Assembly (NCBI RefSeq): GCF_030294945.1
Contig: NZ_AP018448.1
Location: forward strand, 9,520,501-9,584,500
Source of the DNA: Streptomyces graminofaciens
GTDB lineage: Bacteria > Actinomycetota > Actinomycetes > Streptomycetales > Streptomycetaceae
Direction: 5' to 3'
Length of the DNA: 64,000 bases
The notes under the pieces are model-generated. The model was not told where the DNA came from. It ran no database searches and saw only the letters and a list, made by a program, of their open reading frames with translations. Position 1 is the stretch's first letter. Each line of letters starts with the position of its first letter. Position numbers and translations under genes: made by a program. This document shows, in pieces, positions 30,775-39,034 of the stretch.

Positions 30775-31742
30775 GGCCTGGCGAGAGCACACAACGACTC
30801 AGCACGCAACGGCTCAGCGCACAACGACTCAGCACCCAACGGCTCTGCGAGGGGCGCGTGGTCATCGTGACCGGCGCGGGACGCGGACTCGGCCGCGCCC
30901 ACGCCCTCGCGTACGCCGCCGAGGGCGCCCGTGTCGTCGTCAACGATCTCGGCGTCGGCCTCGACGGCACACCGGACCCCGACAGCCCGGCGGCCCGGGT
31001 GGCCGACGAGATCAGGGCCGGAGGAGGGGAGGCGGTCGCCCACGGCGGCGACATCGCCACGACCGAAGGCGCCGCATCCCTGGTACAAACCGCCCTGGAG
31101 ACGTACGGCCGCCTCGACACCCTCGTCAACAACGCCGGGTTCCTGCGCGACCGCATGCTGGTCAACCTCGACGAGGACGACTGGGACGCCGTCGTCCGCG
31201 TCCACCTCAAGGGCCACTTCCTGCCCCTGAAGCACGCCGCCGCCCACTGGCGCGCCGAGACCAAGGCCGGCCGGACCCCGGTCGCGCGGATCGTCAACAC
31301 CAGCAGCGGAGCGGGCCTGCTGGGCTCGGTCGGCCAGGGCAACTACAGCGCGGCCAAGGCCGGGATCGTGGGCCTGACCCTGGTCGCGGCGGCCGAGCTG
31401 GCCCGGTACGGCGTCCAGGTCAACGCCATCGCACCGGCGGCCCGGACACGGATGACCGAGCGCACCTTCGTCCAGACGATGACCGCCCCCGAGACCGGCT
31501 TCGACACGATGGCCCCGGAGAACGTCTCACCCCTGGTGGTCTGGCTGGGATCGGCGGCGAGCACGGGTGTCACCGGCCGGGTGTTCGAGACGGAGGGCGG
31601 CCGGATCACCGTGATGGAGGGATGGCGGGCAGGGCCCGGCGTCGACAAGGGGGCACGCTGGAGCCCGGAGGAGGCGGGCGAGGCGGTACTGAAGCTGCTC
31701 GCGGGTGCGGAGAAACCAGGGCAGGTGTACGGCGCCCTCTAG
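30771..31742 (+). CDS. Short-chain dehydrogenase of the HIP cluster (Rv3548c-like)
   Basis: 323-residue SDR, longer than classical 250-residue members, like the Rv3548c/MaoC-type hydroxyacyl-CoA dehydrogenases. The cofactor loop is TGAGRGLGRAH, followed by NDLGVGLDG, NNAGFLRDRM, then the active site SSGAG with NYSAAKAGIVG, and NAIAPAARTRMTE. The first 25 residues contain four copies of a five-residue repeat (STQRL/SAQRL) from a 15-bp tandem repeat. The start overlaps the previous stop (ATGA). Its TAG stop lies in a degenerate intergenic repeat. Probable role: beta-hydroxyacyl-CoA oxidation in HIP catabolism, inferred from context. Confidence 0.82.
   Translation: MRPGESTQRLSTQRLSAQRLSTQRLCEGRVVIVTGAGRGLGRAHALAYAAEGARVVVNDLGVGLDGTPDPDSPAARVADEIRAGGGEAVAHGGDIATTEGAASLVQTALETYGRLDTLVNNAGFLRDRMLVNLDEDDWDAVVRVHLKGHFLPLKHAAAHWRAETKAGRTPVARIVNTSSGAGLLGSVGQGNYSAAKAGIVGLTLVAAAELARYGVQVNAIAPAARTRMTERTFVQTMTAPETGFDTMAPENVSPLVVWLGSAASTGVTGRVFETEGGRITVMEGWRAGPGVDKGARWSPEEAGEAVLKLLAGAEKPGQVYGAL
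30786..30845 (+). repeat. Four-copy 15-bp tandem repeat at the SDR start
   Basis: Four units of the form AGCACACAACGACTC, each with one to three changes, coding STQRL or SAQRL. They follow the fifth codon and precede the conserved Rossmann start. Confidence 0.9.
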
Positions 31743-31800
31743 CGGCGCGGGGAACTGCGCGAACAACGACAAACCGCAGTCGCCTGCGGTCGCCAGGGCA
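31739..31800 (+). repeat. Degenerate dispersed intergenic repeat, copy 3
   Basis: CTAGCGGCGCGGGGAACTGCGCG followed by a variable tail, a shortened relative of the repeats at 730, 5108 and 37500. Its TAG is the stop codon of the preceding dehydrogenase. The rest of the 31743-31828 gap holds nothing else recognisable. Confidence 0.5.
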
Positions 31801-31828
31801 CCCCCCGTCCCTAGCTCTCGGGCGCCCG

Positions 31829-32728
31829 TCACGTGTCACACTCCAGCACCGTCCGGCACAACCCACACCGAGCCCGCACCCGCCCTTTCACCGGCACCCT
31901 GATCCGCTGATGACAGGTAGGGCAAGGAAACGAAACCCTCAGCGGCCCCCGACCATCAGGACTGAAGGCGTACCCCACTTCGGGCGGCCCCTCGGACGGA
32001 CCCGCGTGATCCTGCGCATACCGCCGATCCCTCGCGTACCGCCGCCGCCCGACCCAGCCGGCGGCCACGAGCGGCGGCTGCCGCTCGTCGAGCCGCGCCC
32101 GCCCCCGCCCCGCCGTGTACGCCGTGTACGCCTGCGGACTCGTGAACCACACCGAGGGGTCCTCACCGAAGACCTGCGCCCGCTTGGCCAGCACATACCC
32201 GAACTCCTCCGGCGTCAGATAGCCCAGCTTCTGCGAGGAGGCGGCGTCCTCCCGGTACGCGTCGAGGAGCAGCCACCCCGCGCCCAGATACGTAGCGGCG
32301 GTGTCGGTGAGGATCTCGTTGTCGCGAGTGCTCGGGAAGGAGAGGCCGAGGCGGTGCAGATACACATGCGTCACCTCGTGGGCCAGGGCCGCCCCGATGT
32401 CCCTGCGATGGTTGCGGAACCGGTCGTTCAGCTCGATGAAGTACTCCGGACCGGCGGCGAGTTCGACATTGGCCGCGTGCGTCATCTCACGGAAGCTGAT
32501 GACCAACCGGGCGTCCGGCAGCCGATAGTGCCGCACCAGCTCACGGGCCACGCGCTGGGCGCCCAGATGGAGGTCGTCGGTGTCGGCGAAGGTGACGTCG
32601 ACCGGGAGCACGCTGGCGCCGAAGGCGTGGACGGTGTCGTACGACAGCCGCTTGTAGAGCGCGGTGATCGACGCCCGCACGGTGTCCAGGTGCGGGTAGC
32701 CGTGCACCACGGGTCCGCCGTCCGCCAC
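31829..32728 (-). CDS. Predicted zinc metallopeptidase-like protein with C-terminal zinc ribbon
   Basis: 299 residues; I do not recognise a named family. An HExxH motif is present as H117-E118-V-T-H121 in ALAHEVTHVYLH, followed 17 residues later by E138 in DNEILTDTAATYLG, a gluzincin-like spacing for a third zinc ligand. The C-terminus carries CPTCHQRIRVP and CGLCRTVLEC, two CxxC knuckles of a zinc ribbon. No signal peptide or membrane helix is evident, so it is probably cytoplasmic. GTG 32728 starts the frame. An IS element sits 52 bases upstream and may have separated it from its promoter. Confidence 0.6.
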   Translation of the reverse strand: MADGGPVVHGYPHLDTVRASITALYKRLSYDTVHAFGASVLPVDVTFADTDDLHLGAQRVARELVRHYRLPDARLVISFREMTHAANVELAAGPEYFIELNDRFRNHRRDIGAALAHEVTHVYLHRLGLSFPSTRDNEILTDTAATYLGAGWLLLDAYREDAASSQKLGYLTPEEFGYVLAKRAQVFGEDPSVWFTSPQAYTAYTAGRGRARLDERQPPLVAAGWVGRRRYARDRRYAQDHAGPSEGPPEVGYAFSPDGRGPLRVSFPCPTCHQRIRVPVKGRVRARCGLCRTVLECDT

Positions 32729-32780
32729 GTCCGCACCCCCTCGCGACGCCTCGACGCGCCTCGGTACCCATCCACTCTAA

Positions 32781-33631
32781 GACGTCGTCTCATTTGGAGT
32801 GCTGGGTAGTCTGCACGATGTGGTGATGGTCGAGCGCATGGTGCCGGACGAGTTGTGGGAACTGTTCCAGTGGGTGGTCCCGCCTGCTCCATCGCGGCCG
32901 CAGGGCGGCGGTCGGCGGCGGTACGGGGATCGTGAGGTGCTGGCCGCGATCATCTTCGTGGCCACGACGGGTTGCACCTGGCGGCAGTTGCCGCCGGTCT
33001 TCGGCCCCTCGGGGCCGACCGCGCACCGGCGCTTCACCGAGTGGACCGCCGCCCGGGTCTGGGCGAAGCTGCACCGCGTCATCCTCGACGAACTGGGCTC
33101 GCGCGGAGAGTTGGACTGGTCACGTTGCGCGATCGACTCGGTGAACATGCGGGCCCTGAAAGGGGGGACCTGACAGGTCCGAATCCTGTAGACCGGGGCA
33201 AGAAGGGCTCGAAGGTCCACTTGATCACCGAGCGGACCGGTTTACCCCTCTCGGTCGGGATCTCCGGCGCGAACCTGCATGACAGCCAGGCACTCGAGCC
33301 GCTGGTGCGCGGCATCCCGCCGATCCGCTCCCGCCGCGGCCCGCGCAGACGCCGGCCGGCCAAGCTGCACGCGGACAAAGGCTACGACTACGACCACCTG
33401 CGCCGATGGCTACGCAAGCGAGGTATCCGGCACCGCATCGCCCGCAAGGGCATCGAGTCCTCCACGCGACTCGGCCGACACCGTTGGACTATCGAGCGCA
33501 CGATGTCATGGCTGGGCGGCTGCCGCCGTCTGCACCGCCGCTACGAACGCAAGGCCGAACACTTCCTGGCCTTCACCGCCATTGCCTGCAGCCTCATCTG
33601 CTACCGCAGACTCGCCAAATGAGACGACGTC
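32781..33631 (+). mobile_element. IS5-family (IS427 group) insertion sequence, complete, 851 bp
   Basis: Terminal inverted repeats begin GACGTCGTCTCATTTGG, 17 bp perfect at both ends. The element is flanked by a 3-bp direct repeat TAA (32778-32780 and 33632-33634), the duplicated target. It carries one transposase in two overlapping frames. The insertion lies between the divergent peptidase-like gene and chorismate mutase, 49 bases before the latter's -10 box. Intact ends and target duplication suggest recent arrival. Confidence 0.93.
32826..33622 (+). CDS. IS5-family transposase, two frames joined by -1 frameshift
   Basis: The first frame runs from ATG 32826 to TGA 33171-33173 and holds the DUF4096-type N-terminal domain (ELWELFQWVVP, GCTWRQLPPVFGP, TAHRRFTEW) and the first catalytic aspartate in AIDSVNMRA. 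The second frame, in -1, continues to 33622 with KKGSKVHLITERTGLPL, the second aspartate in LHADKGYD, and the glutamate in WTIERTMSWLGG, followed by FLAFTAIACSLICYRRL. The switch point is the AAAGGGGGG run at 33159-33167, typical of programmed frameshifting in this group. Both halves appear intact, so the element could be active. Confidence 0.88.
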
Positions 33632-33680
33632 TAAGTCGGTCCGGACCCTGGGCGGCGACGGTCGTCCCCCACCCGCCCCG

Positions 33681-33686
33681 TAGGGT
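33681..33686 (+). promoter_or_regulatory. Candidate -10 box (TAGGGT) for chorismate mutase
   Basis: TAGGGT ends 7 bases before ATG 33694, the spacing expected of a leaderless Streptomyces transcript. The right end of the IS lies 49 bases upstream, so the core promoter is untouched. Confidence 0.45.
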
Positions 33687-33693
33687 GACGACC

Positions 33694-34068
33694 ATGACCA
33701 CCAGCAACACCAACGAGGCGAACACCGGCAGGGCTGCCGCGGCCGGCGAGGTCGACGCGGACGTGCGGGAGGAGCTCGCACGGCTGCGGGACAGCATCGA
33801 CAACATCGACGCCGCCGTCGTCCACATGCTCGCCGAGCGCTTCAAGTGCACCCAACGGGTCGGCCACCTCAAGGCCGCGCACCAGCTCCCGCCCGCCGAC
33901 CCGACCCGTGAGTCCCAGCAGATCTCCCGGCTGCGCGGCCTCGCCGAAAGCGCCAAGCTGGACCCGGCCTTCGCCGAGAAACTCCTCAACTTCATCATCG
34001 CCGAGGTCATCCGCCACCACGAACGCATCGCGGACGACACCCTGAACGGCACGACGGAAACGGCCTGA
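33694..34068 (+). CDS. aroQ: Chorismate mutase (AroQ type)
   Basis: 124-residue all-helical AroQ-fold enzyme that rearranges chorismate to prephenate for phenylalanine and tyrosine. Active-site segments are LARLRDSIDNIDAAVVHMLAERF, KCTQRVGHLKA (catalytic basic residues) and LLNFIIAEVIRHHERIA. ATG 33694 starts a non-conserved 25-residue head; an in-frame upstream start would run into the IS. A TAGGGT box immediately upstream suggests a leaderless mRNA. A minisatellite follows the stop. Confidence 0.9.
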   Translation: MTTSNTNEANTGRAAAAGEVDADVREELARLRDSIDNIDAAVVHMLAERFKCTQRVGHLKAAHQLPPADPTRESQQISRLRGLAESAKLDPAFAEKLLNFIIAEVIRHHERIADDTLNGTTETA

Positions 34069-34074
34069 CGACAG

Positions 34075-34265
34075 CCTCGGCCGAGCCCCGGCAGCACCCC
34101 CGGCCGAGCCCCCCACGCGGCGTACCCCGGCCGAGCCCCCCACGCGGCGTACCTCGGCCGAGCCCCGGCAGCACCCCCGGCCGAGCCCCCCCACGCGGCG
34201 TACCCCGGCCGAGCCCCCCACGCGGCGTACCTCGGCCGAGCCCCCCAGCGGAGCGCATCGGCCGA
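34075..34265. repeat. Intergenic minisatellite, 77/78-bp period built of ~26-bp units
   Basis: CCTCGGCCGAGCCCC begins at 34075, 34152 and 34230 (periods 77 and 78). Each long unit contains three CGGCCGAGCC-headed subunits, two of them followed by CCACGCGGCGTACC. Two full long units and part of a third fill most of the space between chorismate mutase and the response regulator. Confidence 0.9.
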
Positions 34266-34384
34266 GAACCACGGCGGCACATGACTCCGGCATGCACAGG
34301 GGAGTGACATCCGCCCCTCCAGCGAGCATCCTGCGTGAGCACTCCTCGTCAGGCCAAGAGCACACGCAGTGAGGACATCTGGCC

Positions 34385-34852
34385 ATGCCGTCGGAAGCCA
34401 AGATCCTCATCGTCGACGACCATGAGGACACGCTGTACGCCCTGGAGAGCGCCCTGGCCCCGCTGGGCCACCGGCTGACCCGCGCCACCAGCGGTGACGC
34501 GGCCCTCAAGGAGGTGCTGCGCGGCCGGATCGGGCTACTCCTCCTCGACGTGCGCATGCCCGGGGTCAGCGGCCTCGACGTCGTGCGCCACATGCGACGA
34601 GTGGAGCAGACCCGGCACATTCCGGTCGTCCTCCTCACCGGCTTCGGCCCCGACACCGAACTCACCACAACCGCCTTCCGGCTGGGCGTCGCCGACCTCG
34701 TCATGAAACCCGTCGACCCCTGGGCCCTGCGCACCAAGGTCCGCTACCTCTACGACACCCACGAACGCTCCCACGCCCTGCAACGCGAGGTCCGAGACCT
34801 CCGCGCCCGCCTCGGCAACCACCAGAGGGACGGCGCGGGAGGCCGGGCATAG
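34385..34852 (+). CDS. Stand-alone response-regulator receiver protein
   Basis: 155 residues, a single CheY-like receiver: acidic pocket D11-D12 in ILIVDDHED, phospho-acceptor D55 in LLLDVRMPG, threonine in VVLLTGFG and lysine in VMKPVD. After the receiver there is only a short helical, charged tail (SHALQREVRDLRARL), which may be a coiled coil, and no DNA-binding domain. No histidine kinase gene is adjacent. ATG 34385 has GAGGA upstream. It may act by protein contact; the partner is unknown. Confidence 0.85.
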   Translation: MPSEAKILIVDDHEDTLYALESALAPLGHRLTRATSGDAALKEVLRGRIGLLLLDVRMPGVSGLDVVRHMRRVEQTRHIPVVLLTGFGPDTELTTTAFRLGVADLVMKPVDPWALRTKVRYLYDTHERSHALQREVRDLRARLGNHQRDGAGGRA

Positions 34853-34951
34853 GTCGCATACGACCGGGCACGGGGCGCGTACTACCGGACATAGGTCGCG
34901 TACCCGGCCCGGCCCTGTCCCGTGCCTGTGTCATCAGGCAGCATGTCCCCC

Positions 34952-37450
34952 ATGTCCGTACTGACGCGCGACGAAGCGCAAGCTCGTGCAAAGCTCCTCG
35001 ACGTCCACCGCTACCAGATCGCACTCGACCTGACGCGCGGCGACGAGACCTTCGACTCCCGTACCGTCATCCGCTTCACGGCACGCGGCAAGAAAAAGGG
35101 CACGGACACCTTCGTCGAGCTGAAGCCGGCCGAACTCCGCTCGGTCACCCTCGACGGCAACCACCTCGACCCCGACACCCTCACCGGCAACCGCCTGCCC
35201 CTCAAGAACCTCACCGAGGGCGAGCACGAACTGGTCGTCGACGCCGTCATGCGATACTCCCGCACCGGCGAGGGCATGCACCGCTTCACCGACCCCACCG
35301 ACGACGAGACGTACGTCTACACCCAGCTCTTCATGGACGACGTCCAGCGCGTCTTCGCCGCCTTCGACCAGCCCGACCTGAAGGCCGCCTTCGAGCTGAC
35401 CGTCACCGCCCCCGAAGGCTGGACCGTCCTCGCCAACAGCGTCACCGAGCAGCAGGACGACGGCAGCTGGCACGCCGCGCCCACCCCACCGATCTCCACC
35501 TACCTCGTCGCCGTCGCCGCCGGCCCCTGGCACTCCCTTCGCACCGAGCACCGCGGCCTGCCCTTCGGCATCCACTGCCGCCGCTCCCTCGCCCCCTACC
35601 TCGACGCCGACGCCGACGAGATCCTCGACGTCACCCGCGCCCTCTACGACCGCTACCACGAGAAGTTCGAGGAGCCGTACCCCTTCGACTCCTACGACCA
35701 GGCCTTCGTCCCCGAGTTCAACGCGGGCGCCATGGAGAACCCCGGCCTCGTCACCTTCCGCGACGACTTCGTCTACCGCTCCGCCGTCACCGACACCGAG
35801 CGGCAGACCCGCGCCATGGTCATCGCCCACGAGATGGCCCACATGTGGTTCGGCGACCTCGTCACCCTCAGGTGGTGGGACGACATCTGGCTGAACGAGT
35901 CCTTCGCCGAGTACATGGGCTACCAGACCCTCAGCGAAGCCAGCCGCTTCACCGACACCTGGACCGACTTCGGCATCGCCCGCAAGGCCTGGGGCTACGA
36001 CGCCGACCAGCGCCCCTCCACCCACCCCGTCGCCCCCGAGAACGTCGACGACACCGCCGCCGCCCTCCTCAACTTCGACGGCATCTCCTACGCCAAGGGC
36101 GCCTCCGCCCTGCGCCAGCTGGTCACCTGGCTCGGCGAGAAGGACTTCCTCGAAGGCATCAACACCCACTTCGCCCGCCACCGCTTCGGCAACGCCACCC
36201 TCGCCGACTTCATCGACTCCCTCGCCGACGCCACCGAACGCGACGTCCACGCCTGGGCCGACGCCTGGCTGCGCACCACCGGAGTCGACACCCTCACCCC
36301 CAAGGTCACCCGAGGCACCGACGGCACCTACACCCTGACCGTCGACCACACCGGAAGCCGCCCCCACCGCATCGCCGTCGGCGTCTACGACCAGGACCTC
36401 ACCGACGACCAGGGCAGCCACCTCACCCTGCGCGAACGCGTCGAACTCGACGTCCCCCAGACCGCCGAACAGCCCATCGGCAAGCGCCCCGCCCTGCTCC
36501 TCCTCAACGACGGCGACCTCACCTACGCCAAGGTCCGCTTCGACGCTGACTCCTTCACCACCGTCACCAACAGCCTCTCCGGACTCCCCGACCCGCTCAC
36601 CCGAGCCGTCGTCTGGAACGTCCTCCGAGACGCCGTACGCGACGCCGAACTCCCCCCCACCGCCTACCTCGACGCGGCCCGCACCCACCTCCCCCGCGAA
36701 ACCGACCTGGCCGTCGTCGAAGGCGTCCTCACCTTCGCCACCGCCCAGATCGCCGGCCGCTACCTCACCCCCGAGCAGCGCCCCGCCGCCCTCACCACGC
36801 TCACCGCCCTCTGCCGCGACCTCATCCGCCGCACCGAGGACGGCGACAACCCCGGCCTGCGCCTGATCGCCGTACGCCACTACATCGACGTCGCCGCGCA
36901 CCCCGACACCATCGCCACCTGGCTCGCCGACGGCACCGTCCCCGGCGGACCCGAACTCGACCCCGAGCTGCGCTGGCGCGTCCTCGCCCGGCTCGCCGTC
37001 CTCGGCGCCACCGACGAGACCACGATCGCCGCGGAACTCGACCGTGATCCCAGCGCCGCCGGCCAGGAGGGCGCCGCCCGCTGCCGCGCCGCCCTGCCCG
37101 ACCCGCAGACCAAGGCCAAGGCCTGGGAGGAGATGTTCGCCTCCGACCACCTCTCCAACTACCTCTTCATCGCCACCGCGCAGGGCTTCTGGCAGCCGGA
37201 ACAGACGGAGATCCTGGGGGAGTACCTGGAGCGCTACTGGGCCGACGCGGTGGCACTCGCCGCCAGGCGAGGACCGGCGATCGCCGACGCCGCCGGGCGG
37301 TGGGCGTTCCCGGTGTACGCCGTGGACCCGGAGACACTTCGCTTGGGGGAGCGGTGCCTGGGCCAGGAGGACCTGATTCCCGCGTTGCGGCGGAAGCTGG
37401 CGGATCAATTGGATGATCTGGGGCGGGCGTTGAAGGTGCGCGAAGGGTAG
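34952..37450 (+). CDS. pepN: Aminopeptidase N (M1 family)
   Basis: 832-residue zinc aminopeptidase. The substrate loop is G259-A-M-E-N; the zinc site is H293-E294-x2-H297 with E316 in LNESFAEY; all are intact. The N-terminal beta domain begins LTRDEAQARAKLLDVHRYQIALDL and the C-terminal ERAP1-like helical domain ends RKLADQLDDLGRAL. It releases N-terminal residues from peptides in the cytoplasm. ATG 34952 matches the usual SVLTRDEA start; ATG 34943 is an alternative. Streptomycetes commonly have more than one M1 gene. Confidence 0.95.
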   Translation: MSVLTRDEAQARAKLLDVHRYQIALDLTRGDETFDSRTVIRFTARGKKKGTDTFVELKPAELRSVTLDGNHLDPDTLTGNRLPLKNLTEGEHELVVDAVMRYSRTGEGMHRFTDPTDDETYVYTQLFMDDVQRVFAAFDQPDLKAAFELTVTAPEGWTVLANSVTEQQDDGSWHAAPTPPISTYLVAVAAGPWHSLRTEHRGLPFGIHCRRSLAPYLDADADEILDVTRALYDRYHEKFEEPYPFDSYDQAFVPEFNAGAMENPGLVTFRDDFVYRSAVTDTERQTRAMVIAHEMAHMWFGDLVTLRWWDDIWLNESFAEYMGYQTLSEASRFTDTWTDFGIARKAWGYDADQRPSTHPVAPENVDDTAAALLNFDGISYAKGASALRQLVTWLGEKDFLEGINTHFARHRFGNATLADFIDSLADATERDVHAWADAWLRTTGVDTLTPKVTRGTDGTYTLTVDHTGSRPHRIAVGVYDQDLTDDQGSHLTLRERVELDVPQTAEQPIGKRPALLLLNDGDLTYAKVRFDADSFTTVTNSLSGLPDPLTRAVVWNVLRDAVRDAELPPTAYLDAARTHLPRETDLAVVEGVLTFATAQIAGRYLTPEQRPAALTTLTALCRDLIRRTEDGDNPGLRLIAVRHYIDVAAHPDTIATWLADGTVPGGPELDPELRWRVLARLAVLGATDETTIAAELDRDPSAAGQEGAARCRAALPDPQTKAKAWEEMFASDHLSNYLFIATAQGFWQPEQTEILGEYLERYWADAVALAARRGPAIADAAGRWAFPVYAVDPETLRLGERCLGQEDLIPALRRKLADQLDDLGRALKVREG

Positions 37451-37499
37451 TTCGTTTGCGAGGCGCGCCGTTGGGGTGCGCCGTTGGGGTGCGGGTTGG

Positions 37500-37575
37500 G
37501 GTGGCGGGCGTCTGCGGGCTGACGGCCGTCTGTGGCTGGTCGCGCACTTCCCCGCGCCCCTTCGCGGCGCGGCTC
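37500..37575 (-). repeat. Dispersed Streptomyces intergenic repeat, copy 4
   Basis: Read on the minus strand, GCGCCGCGAAGGGGCGCGGG leads to GTGCGCGACCAGCCACAGAC, the same plan as the copies at 730 and 5108. It occupies the middle of the 37451-37669 gap between pepN and the decarboxylase gene. GCGCCGTTGGGGT is also repeated just before it. No iron-box palindrome is visible in this gap. Confidence 0.65.
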
Positions 37576-37669
37576 CCGTACCCCCTTTGGTTGTAATCGG
37601 TGGGCTTTTGGGGATGTGGCACCCCAATGGCCTACAAGATGGGACTCCCCGTGTCTTCGGAGGCCCGTC

Positions 37670-39034
37670 ATGCCCACCCCACCCCTCGCCTCAGGCCCCC
37701 AAGGGCCCGACGCGCTACGGCCGTTGCTCGACACCGTGCTCGACGCGCTCGGCACGGGGGCGGCCGCACGCGGTGGACCCCTCCCCGCCGACGGCCCGGA
37801 GGCGGTCGCCGCACGGATGCGGGACGCACTCGGCGACCCGCTCCCCGCCGAAGGCGACCCGCACGCCCTCCACCGCCTCGTCCACGCCCTCGCCGCCGGC
37901 TCCGCGGACCCCGCCGACCCCCTGTGCGCGGCCCACCTCCACACCCCGCCCCTGGCCGTCGCCACCGCCGCCGACCTCGCGGCCTCCATCCTGAACCCGT
38001 CCCTCGACTCCTGGGACCAGGCCCCGGCCGCCTCCACCCTGGAAAGCCTCGTCACCAAGGCCCTGGCCGCCGAACTGCACTGCGCGGACGCCCTCGTCAC
38101 CACCGGCGGCACCGAGTCCAACCAACTCGCCGTCCTCCTGGCCAGAGAGGCCCACGGCGGCGCGCAACTCGTCGTCGGCGCCAACGCCCACCACTCCCTC
38201 CACCGTGCCGCCTGGCTCCTCGGCCTGCCCGAACCCGTCACCGTCCCCGCCCCCGCCGGAACCCTCGACCCCGCCGCCCTCGACGCCGCCCTCACCCACC
38301 TCCAAGGGCCACGCGGCTCCCTCGTGGTAGCCGCCACCGCGGGCACCACCGACGCCGGACTCATCGACCCCCTCCCCGACATCGCCGACCTCTGCGAAGC
38401 CCACGGCGCCCGCCTCCACATCGACGCGGCCTACGGCGGCGGCCTCCTCCTCAGCGACCGGCACCGCGCACTCCTCGACGGACTCGACCGCGCCCACACC
38501 ATCACCCTCGACCTGCACAAACTCGGCTGGCAGCCGGTCGCCGCCGGCCTCCTCGCCGTACGCGACGCACAAGACCTCACCGCACTGAACCACCGAGCCG
38601 ACTACCTCAACGCCGACGACGACACCGAAGCCGGACTCCCCGACCTCCTCGGCCGCTCACTGCGCACGACCCGCCGCCCCGACATCCTCAAGATCGCCGT
38701 CACCCTCAAAACCCTCGGCCGCACCGGACTCGGCGCCCTCGTCGACCAGGTCTGCGCACTCGCACAGGACTTCGCCGACCTCGTCGAGACACACCCCCGC
38801 TTCGAGCTCTACGACCGGCCCACCATCAGCACCGTCCTGTTCCGGCCCACCGACGCCCCCGACGACACCGTGGCCGCCGTACGCCGAAACCTCCTCCATG
38901 ACGGCCGAGCCGTCATGGGCCGCGCTCGACTCGACGGGCGCCTGTGGCTCAAGACCACCCTCCTCAACCCCCACACCCGGCCGGACGACCTGGCAGCGCT
39001 GCTGAAACTCGTGGAAGGAACCACCCCCCGATGA
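37670..39034 (+). CDS. PLP-dependent (diamino acid) decarboxylase
   Basis: 454-residue group II PLP decarboxylase. The Schiff-base lysine is K284 in LDLHKLGW; the cofactor aspartate is D252 in HIDAAYGGG; the stacking histidine lies in NAHHSLHR, and TTGGTESNQLA is the phosphate loop. The group includes decarboxylases of tryptophan, tyrosine, glutamate, 2,4-diaminobutyrate, lysine and ornithine. ATG 37670 has GGAGG six bases upstream. ATGA overlap with a lysine/ornithine N-monooxygenase argues for a diamine precursor of a hydroxamate, but the order and substrate cannot be read from sequence. It is not the usual DesA by N-terminal sequence. Confidence 0.82.
   Translation: MPTPPLASGPQGPDALRPLLDTVLDALGTGAAARGGPLPADGPEAVAARMRDALGDPLPAEGDPHALHRLVHALAAGSADPADPLCAAHLHTPPLAVATAADLAASILNPSLDSWDQAPAASTLESLVTKALAAELHCADALVTTGGTESNQLAVLLAREAHGGAQLVVGANAHHSLHRAAWLLGLPEPVTVPAPAGTLDPAALDAALTHLQGPRGSLVVAATAGTTDAGLIDPLPDIADLCEAHGARLHIDAAYGGGLLLSDRHRALLDGLDRAHTITLDLHKLGWQPVAAGLLAVRDAQDLTALNHRADYLNADDDTEAGLPDLLGRSLRTTRRPDILKIAVTLKTLGRTGLGALVDQVCALAQDFADLVETHPRFELYDRPTISTVLFRPTDAPDDTVAAVRRNLLHDGRAVMGRARLDGRLWLKTTLLNPHTRPDDLAALLKLVEGTTPR

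Noticed and set aside
34075..34265. CRISPR array
   Set aside because: The units are directly adjacent with no unique spacers and no cas genes are nearby, so it is a minisatellite.
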